In this document: in pieces, positions 1-5,765 of the stretch | Layout: each line of letters begins with the position of its first letter | How positions within the stretch are numbered: position 1 is the first letter of the stretch | DNA from: Bacteroidota bacterium | GTDB lineage: Bacteria; Bacteroidota; Bacteroidia; Flavobacteriales; Flavobacteriaceae | Length of the DNA stretch: 13,689 bases | Direction: 5' to 3' | Assembly (NCBI GenBank): GCA_022560715.1 | Contig: JADFSQ010000016.1 | Coordinates: 1 to 13,689, forward strand | Made by a program: the position numbers and the translations under genes | Notes under the pieces: model-generated | Database searches by the model: none | The model's input: only the letters and a program-made list of their open reading frames with translations | Told to the model about the DNA's origin: nothing

Positions 1-644
1 TTTTTATTTTTTAAATTACTTTTTATGAGATGATTTTTTGACTCATTAAAGTAAATGTTTGCTAATTGAATTAATTCAAATCTTATGTCCTTTTCTGCAA
101 AAACAGCGAAATCAAGATATTTAGAAGCCAAACTAAATGCAGTGGTCAAGTCTTTCTTTCTTGAATAATTAATCAATTCTTGTTTCAAAAAAGAAGTATC
201 AAAAGCATAGCGATTAAAAAATAAAGATACGTTTTCAATATATTCATAAGAAATATTAATGTTTAAAATATTTCCATTGACATCCATAATTTTAATACTA
301 TCGTCTGTAAGCTTATTAAAATATTTTGTTCCTCTTGTCTCCTTAATTTGGTGAGATAATTCGGCATACTTTGATTCAGAAATCTTTACAGGAACAAAAA
401 AATTCCAAATTAATCTATTAACATGTTCATCCTTAAACAAATCAGTGACTATTGAATCTCCATTGTCATTATCTATTAGAACAGGATACTGATAATTCAT
501 TGCGTCTTCCCACATCACAAATAACATTTTGTTTTGGATTATCGCTAATCTTTTGGCCACATCAAAAGAAGTAAACCACTCTTGAGCTAGACAAAAATTA
601 AATGAAGTTAGAACAAATACAAAAAGTAATATTGCTTTTTTCAC
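1..644 (-). CDS. Secreted protein with possible CxxC-less thioredoxin-like fold, 3' end outside window
   Basis: The frame stays open from a GTG at 642-644 to the left edge, giving about 214 residues without the C-terminus. GTG is chosen because the next upstream in-frame triplets lead to a TAA at 666-668 with no ATG or TTG between. Residues 1-20 are a signal peptide (KK, hydrophobic core, then CLA before QEW), so export to the periplasm or outer membrane is inferred. After it, an amphipathic stretch VAKRLAIIQNKMLFVMW, and later IKIMDVNGNIL, resemble the helix-strand and the 'fvlDxxG' strand of secreted thioredoxin-like proteins. The position of the usual WCxxC holds WEDA, so thiol redox activity is unlikely. 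The gene lies 31 nt after the stop of the CxxCxxCC protein gene on the same strand, so co-transcription is likely. The coding frame is certain; the fold is a guess and the function unknown. Confidence 0.72.
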   Translation of the reverse strand, partial: MKKAILLFVFVLTSFNFCLAQEWFTSFDVAKRLAIIQNKMLFVMWEDAMNYQYPVLIDNDNGDSIVTDLFKDEHVNRLIWNFFVPVKISESKYAELSHQIKETRGTKYFNKLTDDSIKIMDVNGNILNINISYEYIENVSLFFNRYAFDTSFLKQELINYSRKKDLTTAFSLASKYLDFAVFAEKDIRFELIQLANIYFNESKNHLIKSNLKNK

Positions 645-675
645 AGTTATTATTTTGAGTGAAATTTAAAATTTC

Positions 676-1176
676 TTATTTATAGTTATGTATTCGCTTT
701 TTCATTTCTTCCACAATATTAAAAGCAGCAGGGCAAATAGCAATATTTTTTAAGGTTAAATTAGATATTTGCTGAAACTTTTTTCGGTTTGTATGCGGAA
801 ATTCTCGACATGCTTTTGGTCTTACATCGTAAATTGAACAATAGTTATCTGCTCCCAAAAATGTACAAGGCACGCTTTTTAACACATAGTCATTGTCTTC
901 ATCTATCCTCAAATATTGTTCCACAAATTGTTGTGGTTTTAATCTGAAATATTTTGATATTCTTGCAATATCTTTATCTGTAAATAAAGGTCCTGTGGTT
1001 TTACAACAATTTGCACATTTTAGACAATCGGTACGGGAAAATTCATCATCATGCAGTTCTTGCATCAAATAATCCAATTGCTTAGGTGGCTTCTTTTTTA
1101 GCTTTGCAAAGAAAGATTTGTTTTCCTTATGCTTATCTTTGGCGAGCTTTGGAAGATTATTAATAAATTGTTCCAA
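676..1176 (-). CDS. YkgJ-family CxxCxxCC metal-binding cluster protein
   Basis: The 166-residue protein has the hallmark of the YkgJ/UPF0153 zinc- or iron-chelating family: Cys51-x2-Cys54-x2-Cys57-Cys58, then PC(104)TFL, C(113)SIYDVRP, AC(123)REFP and a late Cys148. Eight conserved-type cysteines suggest a bound metal or Fe-S centre. The family is widespread, cytoplasmic and has no firmly assigned reaction. The first 45 residues are basic and probably helical. Translation starts at TTG (1174-1176). No in-frame ATG or GTG lies between it and the upstream stop at 1219-1221, although ATT or ATA codons exist there. The gene is divergent from the methyltransferase gene and leads a probable two-gene unit with the secreted protein downstream. 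Family assignment is firm; the biochemical role is not. Confidence 0.9.
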   Translation of the reverse strand: MEQFINNLPKLAKDKHKENKSFFAKLKKKPPKQLDYLMQELHDDEFSRTDCLKCANCCKTTGPLFTDKDIARISKYFRLKPQQFVEQYLRIDEDNDYVLKSVPCTFLGADNYCSIYDVRPKACREFPHTNRKKFQQISNLTLKNIAICPAAFNIVEEMKKRIHNYK

Positions 1177-1214
1177 GTTTATGGTTTCGAGTTCAATGTT
1201 ACCATAAAAATAAA

Positions 1215-1250
1215 ACTTTTAAACTTTAAACCTTAAACTTTAAACACTTT
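1215..1250 (-). repeat. 7-nt-period tandem array between divergent genes
   Basis: On the plus strand AAAC-type units start ACT, ACC, ACT and ACA at 1223, 1230, 1237 and 1244, exactly 7 nt apart. A further ACT at 1215 is out of phase by one base. On the minus strand this reads as repeated GTTTAA(A/G) with AGT or GGT every 7 nt. It fills most of the 77-nt spacer between the two TTG starts, so it overlaps the likely promoter or 5' leader of both genes. No clear TAnnTTTG box was found in this spacer; TATTTTTA on the minus strand is the nearest match. Confidence 0.8.
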
Positions 1251-1253
1251 AAT

Positions 1254-1955
1254 TTGAAAGACCTATTCGGAAAAGCTTTATTAGATTATCAAAACGGAAA
1301 TTACACCGAAGACATTATTACGTCTACAAGTATTTCGGAAGACGATGTATTGCCTCTCCCTTATTTGTTTAGAAGCTACAATGAAATGCCTAAATTAGAG
1401 CAAAAAGCTTTGGATCTTGCTCAAGGCAAAACTCTTGATGTTGGCTGTGGAGCTGGAAGCCATAGTTTGTTTTTACAAGAAAAAGGGTTGAATGTTAAAG
1501 CTATTGATATTTCAAAAGGTGCTATTGAAGTGTGCAAAAAACGAAGCCTTATTAATGCTGAAGTAAAAAATATTTTAAATGAAACCGAAACTTTTGACAC
1601 TATATTATTGTTAATGAATGGTACAGGAGTTTTTGAAGATCTGGCCAATGCCCCAAGACATTTAAACCATTTGAAACAGTTACTGAAACCCAATGGGCAA
1701 ATTTTAATTGACTCTTCTGATATTAAATATATGTATGAAGATGATGATGGAAATTATTGCATTAATGCCAATGCCAATTACTATGGCGAACTCGACTATT
1801 ATATTAGCTATAAAAACGAAAAAGAAAACCCTTTTAAAATGCTGTATTTAGATTTTGAAACTTTAAATTCTGCTTGCATTTCGGTTGGGTTACAATGTGA
1901 ATTGGTTTTAGAAGGTAAACATTATGATTATTTGGCGAGGTTAACAGTTGATTAA
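1254..1955 (+). CDS. Class I SAM-dependent methyltransferase
   Basis: This 233-residue protein carries a Rossmann-type methyltransferase motif I, LDVGCGAG (residues 61-68), which binds S-adenosylmethionine. The acidic end of strand 2 follows (KAIDIS, Asp85 contacting the ribose). A post-motif segment FDTILLLMNG fits motif 'post-II', and a strand LKPNGQILIDSSD fits motif III. The substrate cannot be read from the sequence; the 45-60 N-terminal residues before motif I probably form the substrate cap. The start is TTG at 1254-1256, because an in-frame TAA lies at 1227-1229 and the first ATG (1381) would remove 42 residues. A hairpin follows the stop codon directly. It converges with the amidohydrolase gene. 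The class is certain, the methyl acceptor unknown. Confidence 0.9.
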   Translation: MKDLFGKALLDYQNGNYTEDIITSTSISEDDVLPLPYLFRSYNEMPKLEQKALDLAQGKTLDVGCGAGSHSLFLQEKGLNVKAIDISKGAIEVCKKRSLINAEVKNILNETETFDTILLLMNGTGVFEDLANAPRHLNHLKQLLKPNGQILIDSSDIKYMYEDDDGNYCINANANYYGELDYYISYKNEKENPFKMLYLDFETLNSACISVGLQCELVLEGKHYDYLARLTVD

Positions 1956-1980
1956 TTTGTTGGTGAAAAACACCAACAAA
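1956..1980. terminator. Perfect 10-bp hairpin after the methyltransferase stop
   Basis: TTTGTTGGTG (1956-1965) and CACCAACAAA (1971-1980) form a perfect 10-bp stem around an all-A loop of 5 nt. It begins one base after the TAA of the methyltransferase gene and lies between convergent genes. Neither strand has a good T-tract after the stem, so it may act as a bidirectional attenuating or RNA-stabilising hairpin rather than a classic intrinsic terminator. Confidence 0.7.
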
Positions 1981-2000
1981 GGCGAAAATTACTCTAATGG

Positions 2001-2020
2001 ATTCCTGCCTACGCAGGAAT
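2001..2020. repeat. REP-like palindrome, ATTCCTGC/GCAGGAAT type
   Basis: ATTCCTGC (2001-2008) and GCAGGAAT (2013-2020) form an 8-bp stem around CTAC, with flanks TGG before and GACA after. Elements of this 'CAGGAATGACA' type are, as far as I know, scattered in intergenic DNA of many bacteria, where their six-frame translations give spurious peptides such as LRRQES. Here it lies between the convergent methyltransferase and amidohydrolase genes. Confidence 0.75.
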
Positions 2021-2028
2021 GACAACAG

Positions 2029-3642
2029 TTATTGAGCCACACCATCTACAAAAGTTTTTACCACTTTTATATTTGGAATTTCAGAAGTTTCAACTTCCAT
2101 AATATTTTTATCCAAAATGATAAAATCGGCAAATTTTCCAGTTTCTATACTTCCTTTTTCATCCTCTTCAAAATTTGAGTAAGCTGCCCAAATGGTCATT
2201 CCTTTTAAGGCTTCCTTTCTTGTTAATGCGTTTTCAATTTGATAACCTTTTTCTGGATAACCTTTTAAATCTTGTCTTGCTACAGCAGCGTAAAATGTAT
2301 AAAACGGACTCACAAATTCGACAGGAAAATCGGTTCCTAAAGCTACTTTCCCATACTTATTTAGTAAATCCTTAAAGGCATAAGCACCTTTTATGCGTTC
2401 TGCACCTACGCGATCTTCTGCCCAATACATATCGCTTGTGGCATGTGTTGGTTGTACAGAAGGAATTATATCATCAAACAACTCAAAATCTTCAAGCGAA
2501 ACCACTTGCGCATGTTCTATTCGCCATCTTCTATTTGATTTCCCTTTTAAAACTTCCTTATAGGTTTGTAATACAATATGATTTGCAGAATCTCCAATAG
2601 CGTGTGTATTCATTTGAAATTCTGAATTTGCAATTCGTTTTGCTGTTTCCTTTAAATCCTTAAAGCTATTTACTGATAGGCCAAAATGATTTTCTTTATC
2701 ACTATATGAAGCTCTTAACAATGCACCTCGTGAGCCTAAAGCACCATCGACATAATACTTAAACGAGCGAATATTTAATCGATCTGTTTTTATGATTCCT
2801 TTGTCTAAATAATAATCTAAATTTTCTTTCTCGCCAGAAATCATAGCGTAAATACGCATTTTTAAATCGCCTGATTTCTGTAAACTATCTATAATTTGGA
2901 TAGCTACAATACCTAATCCTGCATCATCAACAGTTGTTAATCCATAACCAAAACAAATGTCTTGAGCATCCATTAAGGCTTTTACAATATCTTCTCTTGA
3001 AACTTTTGGCCAATTATTCATCACTAAACTTTCAGCATTATCTACCAAAACACCTGTTAGTTTTCCATCATTAATCACAACTTCACCACCATTAATTTTA
3101 CTCTCTATAGTTACATTTCCCAAATCTAAAGCGGCTTGATTACATAAAATGGCGTGACCATCAATTCGGGTTAATACAATTGGCGTGTCAGGAAATAAGG
3201 CAGTTAATAATTTATTATTTGGAAACTCTTTTAGGTCCCAGTCGTTTTGATCCCAACCTCTTCCTTTAATATATTTTAAATTATTTTTATTCTGAAAATC
3301 GGTAACACGTTTTACAACCTCGTCAAAACTTGTAGTACCCACCAAATCCACAGCTTGCTGATTTAAACCTAATCCGAGAAAATGGCAATGCGCATCAATA
3401 AATCCAGGAACAATGGTTTGTCCATTAGCATCTTCAATAGTTAAAGCTTCATATTTAGCTAAAATAGTTTCTGTTGTCCCAACTTCTAAAAACTTTCCGT
3501 CTTTAACTGCAAAAGCTTGAGCAATTTCAAAGTTGTCATTTACAGTATAAATATTGGCGTTAGTAATAATTAAGTCGGCTTGTTCTTTTTTGGAACAGCT
3601 TACTACTGTTAAGGCTATTAAAAAGATAATTAGTTTTTGCAT
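2029..3642 (-). CDS. Amidohydrolase (Amidohydro_3/YtcJ-type) lipoprotein
   Basis: The 537-residue protein begins with a lipoprotein signal peptide: a hydrophobic core ends at VVSC, with Cys16 the likely lipidated residue and SKKEQ after it. It is therefore probably anchored to a cell-envelope membrane. The rest is a metal-dependent amidohydrolase of the YtcJ/N-substituted formamide deformylase type. Visible motifs are DAHCH (His85, His87), GRGWDQNDW (127-135), RIDGHA (159-164), GLTTVDDAG (234-242), FKYYVDGALGSRG (294-306, Lys295 a candidate carboxylated metal bridge), HAIGD (347-351), RIEHAQ (374-379) and GTDFPVE (436-442, Asp438 the candidate general base). All metal ligands expected for the family are present, so it should be active on an amide, formamide or similar C-N bond. 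The natural substrate is unknown. Start ATG; it lies downstream of the barrel gene across a repeat-filled 230-nt gap. Confidence 0.9.
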   Translation of the reverse strand: MQKLIIFLIALTVVSCSKKEQADLIITNANIYTVNDNFEIAQAFAVKDGKFLEVGTTETILAKYEALTIEDANGQTIVPGFIDAHCHFLGLGLNQQAVDLVGTTSFDEVVKRVTDFQNKNNLKYIKGRGWDQNDWDLKEFPNNKLLTALFPDTPIVLTRIDGHAILCNQAALDLGNVTIESKINGGEVVINDGKLTGVLVDNAESLVMNNWPKVSREDIVKALMDAQDICFGYGLTTVDDAGLGIVAIQIIDSLQKSGDLKMRIYAMISGEKENLDYYLDKGIIKTDRLNIRSFKYYVDGALGSRGALLRASYSDKENHFGLSVNSFKDLKETAKRIANSEFQMNTHAIGDSANHIVLQTYKEVLKGKSNRRWRIEHAQVVSLEDFELFDDIIPSVQPTHATSDMYWAEDRVGAERIKGAYAFKDLLNKYGKVALGTDFPVEFVSPFYTFYAAVARQDLKGYPEKGYQIENALTRKEALKGMTIWAAYSNFEEDEKGSIETGKFADFIILDKNIMEVETSEIPNIKVVKTFVDGVAQ

Positions 3643-3684
3643 GATTCTATGTTTAATTAATTAGGTTTTGGCTGCACTTCGACT

Positions 3685-3706
3685 ACATTTCGACTGCGCT
3701 CAATGT
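3685..3706. repeat. Short hairpin element with TCG(N6)CTC loop, copy A
   Basis: ACATT (3685-3689) pairs with AATGT (3702-3706) around a 12-nt loop TCGACTGCGCTC. Upstream, CTTCGACT at 3678-3685 partly repeats the loop start TTTCGACT (3688-3695). Sequences of the type 'TTCGACTGCGCTCA' are, to my knowledge, common dispersed intergenic elements in marine flavobacteria. It shares its architecture with the element at 3782-3803. Confidence 0.6.
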
Positions 3707-3781
3707 GAAATCTCGACCTGACAAAAAGTAAAAATAAGAAAAGTGTTTCTAAAAGAACTGGTTTTGGTAAAATTTGATGAG

Positions 3782-3803
3782 ATTCTTCGTTTACACTCAG
3801 AAT
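3782..3803. repeat. Short hairpin element with TCG(N6)CTC loop, copy B
   Basis: ATTCT (3782-3786) pairs with AGAAT (3799-3803) around the 12-nt loop TCGTTTACACTC. Stem length, loop length and both loop ends (TCG...CTC) match copy A, although the stem bases differ. It is followed by GACGAG, giving the AATGAC tail also seen after the palindrome at 2001-2020. Confidence 0.6.
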
Positions 3804-3835
3804 GACGAGAATAATGATTTAGCAAATAACATGAG

Positions 3836-3856
3836 ATCCTGAAACAAGTTCAGGAT
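3836..3856. repeat. REP-like palindrome, ATCCTGAA/TTCAGGAT type
   Basis: ATCCTGAA (3836-3843) and TTCAGGAT (3849-3856) form a perfect 8-bp stem around ACAAG, followed by TGAC. It resembles the element at 2001-2020 in outline (GAT-C-CTG stem, TGAC tail). It lies just downstream of the barrel gene's terminator-like hairpin and could act with it in 3'-end formation. Confidence 0.7.
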
Positions 3857-3857
3857 T

Positions 3858-3881
3858 GACTTCTGACTTCCGTCAGAAGTC
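3858..3881 (-). terminator. Hairpin that contains the barrel gene's stop codon
   Basis: GACTTCTGAC (3858-3867) and GTCAGAAGTC (3872-3881) form a perfect 10-bp stem with a TTCC loop on the plus strand. On the coding (minus) strand the 5' arm contains the last Asp and Phe codons and the TGA stop (3873-3875). No T-tract follows; instead the next hairpin (3836-3856) begins after one base. This is probably a terminator or mRNA 3'-end stabiliser. Confidence 0.7.
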
Positions 3882-5609
3882 AAACTTATAAGTAACTCCA
3901 GCTAAAAACTGAATACCTTGAACTGGATAATTCAGCCAACGTTGGTAATCCTGGTTTGCAATATTATTGGCCTTAATATATGTCGTCCATCGATCATTAA
4001 TACGATAGCCTAAATGTGCATTGGCATCAAAATAGCTTTCTAAAGTTATGGTTATTGGTGCTATTGGAATAAAAGGGTCAATAATATCCAACTGGTCTTT
4101 GCGCTCTCCTGTATAATATAAACTAGCTCCAGCAAACCAATGCTCGTCTATTTGAAAATCCATAAATAAGGAGGCTTTAAAATCTGGTAAATTCCAAGCT
4201 TCGGCTTCATCGTCTGTGTTATATGTAAAGTATTCAGCCTTGATACCTAAATTAAAATTTCGGTTTATATCGACATTAATCTCGCCAAAAACGCTAAAGG
4301 TTGTAACATCGTCATAAACCACACCATAAGAATTTCCGTTTTGGTATGGCTCATCTTCTACCAACAAAACCGGATTTGCCTTGAATAATGCCTTATCTCT
4401 ATCCGCATAATAATTTCCTCTAATATTATAACTCATAGTATTAGACAGTTTTCCTTTTAAACCAATATAAGCGTCGTATTGTTGGTCGGTTGGTTTTATA
4501 AACAAGGTTGGTGAAACAAATGGATTTTCTTTAGCAAAATCGTAATATGAATTTTGAATGAGGTCGCCTTCAATTCCGCCGTAAGCAATTAAAATTTCAT
4601 CTACCATTTTGTAAGATGCTGTAAGTTTTGGATAGATGAAGAACTTGTTTTTGCCGCCTTCAGTATCGTTTAAATAATAAGCTGAGACTCCTAAATTTAT
4701 AGTAAAATCGCCTTCTATTATTTGATAACTTGGAGAAACGCCAATCTGAAAATTACCATACTTTAATTCGTTAGTTCCAAAAAAACTTCTGTCGAAAGTG
4801 CCACCAAGATAATCTAATTTTACGCTTGTATTTAGCTTTCCATTTCTCAAAGGAATATCGAAATTTGTTTTCAATACAAATCTGTTTTCTCCAGAATCTA
4901 AATCGTCTGCAAAGCGTCTAAAACGCATACTTCCGTTATTAATTAATTTGTTATCGAACTTAATTTCACCACCAAAATCGAAAGTAAAAAATTTGTGTTG
5001 CGGATTAATAGCGTCGGCTAAAGTTTGGTCGAACAGCGGTTGTGGCAATCCATACCAATTAAAAACCTGATGTTGGTAATTGGCATCGACATTCCATGAA
5101 TAATCGCTTAACATTCTTGCATAATTCACATTAATTTTTGTGTTTGAAAAAGCATCGTCTAACAATAAGTTATCAATTCCACCTTGCGATGAATGATGAC
5201 TAATATAGCCACCAACACTTTCTCTTCTGTTTATAGCGTGATTTAAATAAATTTCGCCTAAAATACTTGTGTAACTCCCAACACCAATAGATGTGTAGTT
5301 ATCGTATAATTTTGCCTTTTTTGCTTTATCTACATCTGCAGCCTTTCCTTTTGAAGGCGTAAAGGTAGAAGCCACAGGAATTGAAAATATATTATACTTA
5401 ATCTCTTTTTTTGTTGCAGTTACCTCGTCATCAATTGATGGGATTTCCTTTACTTTAAAAGCATCAGAAATTTTAGGCGTATAAGGTTTTACCACATTTA
5501 CCACTTCTGTATTTATGGTATCTTTGGTTTGCTTTCGGTTTTGTGAAAATAGTACAGTAGTGGTTAAAACCGTAACTATAAATGATATGCTATTTCTGTT
5601 TAAAATCAT
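3873..5609 (-). CDS. Plug-less TonB-receptor-like outer-membrane beta-barrel protein
   Basis: The 578-residue protein has an N-terminal signal peptide (basic start, hydrophobic core, cleavage near FSQ, residues 20-23). A periplasmic-looking segment of about 70 residues rich in Lys, Thr and Pro follows, including VVKPYTPKISDAFKVKEIPS. The remainder is made of alternating aromatic-hydrophobic strands with loops rich in Asn, Asp and Gly, and it ends KANNIANQDYQRWLNYPVQG...VTYKFDF. The C-terminal 'NNI.N..YQ' stretch and terminal Phe are typical of TonB-dependent receptor barrels. At 578 residues it is shorter than most such receptors, and I see no plug domain or TonB box, so TonB-driven uptake is doubtful. 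It sits 156 nt downstream of the giant TPR gene on the same strand and probably acts with it in the envelope. The barrel assignment is good; substrate and role are unknown. Confidence 0.82.
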   Translation of the reverse strand: MILNRNSISFIVTVLTTTVLFSQNRKQTKDTINTEVVNVVKPYTPKISDAFKVKEIPSIDDEVTATKKEIKYNIFSIPVASTFTPSKGKAADVDKAKKAKLYDNYTSIGVGSYTSILGEIYLNHAINRRESVGGYISHHSSQGGIDNLLLDDAFSNTKINVNYARMLSDYSWNVDANYQHQVFNWYGLPQPLFDQTLADAINPQHKFFTFDFGGEIKFDNKLINNGSMRFRRFADDLDSGENRFVLKTNFDIPLRNGKLNTSVKLDYLGGTFDRSFFGTNELKYGNFQIGVSPSYQIIEGDFTINLGVSAYYLNDTEGGKNKFFIYPKLTASYKMVDEILIAYGGIEGDLIQNSYYDFAKENPFVSPTLFIKPTDQQYDAYIGLKGKLSNTMSYNIRGNYYADRDKALFKANPVLLVEDEPYQNGNSYGVVYDDVTTFSVFGEINVDINRNFNLGIKAEYFTYNTDDEAEAWNLPDFKASLFMDFQIDEHWFAGASLYYTGERKDQLDIIDPFIPIAPITITLESYFDANAHLGYRINDRWTTYIKANNIANQDYQRWLNYPVQGIQFLAGVTYKFDF

Positions 5610-5733
5610 ACTTGTTTTTTGTTTGATGTTTTTTTTTATTAAATTGAATACTTACAATAGAACGCTGATAACACTGATTTTTTATGATAAAATATGATTA
5701 ATAACTATCAACTCTAATTCAAAAACAAATCTT

Positions 5734-5757
5734 ACTGAAGACTGCTTACTGAATACT
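5734..5757 (-). repeat. 7-nt-period array after the TPR gene
   Basis: Plus-strand ACT trinucleotides start at 5734, 5741, 5748 and 5755, exactly 7 nt apart; the minus strand reads AGTNNNC repeated. The array begins 9 nt after the TPR stop codon, in the leader of the barrel gene if the two are co-transcribed. A shorter two-unit match (ACT at 5704 and 5711) lies nearby in another phase. The rest of the 156-nt gap (5610-5765) is AT-rich, with an A/T homopolymer near 5630, and shows no clear promoter box. Confidence 0.7.
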
Positions 5758-5765
5758 CCAATCAT

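Larger units (their letters stand above)
3643..3872. other. Repeat-rich intergenic region without a gene
   Basis: This 230-nt gap between two same-strand genes holds no plausible ORF. It contains three hairpin elements and part of a fourth, each listed separately. A minus-strand TACTTTTTG (3722-3730) resembles the TAnnTTTG box with one extra base and lies 79 nt before the amidohydrolase ATG. It is too weak to call as a promoter, but the density of hairpins suggests that the amidohydrolase gene is not simply read through from the barrel gene. Confidence 0.6.

Noticed and set aside
1834..2025. Minus-strand ORF beginning MSFLRRQES
   Set aside because: It starts in the REP-like palindrome and then runs antisense to the methyltransferase gene. 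LRRQES-type peptides are a known by-product of translating such palindromes.
5515..5697. Small plus-strand ORF of 60 residues with hydrophobic content
   Set aside because: It is antisense to the signal peptide of the barrel gene and then runs through AT-rich spacer; the hydrophobic composition follows from low-complexity A/T sequence.
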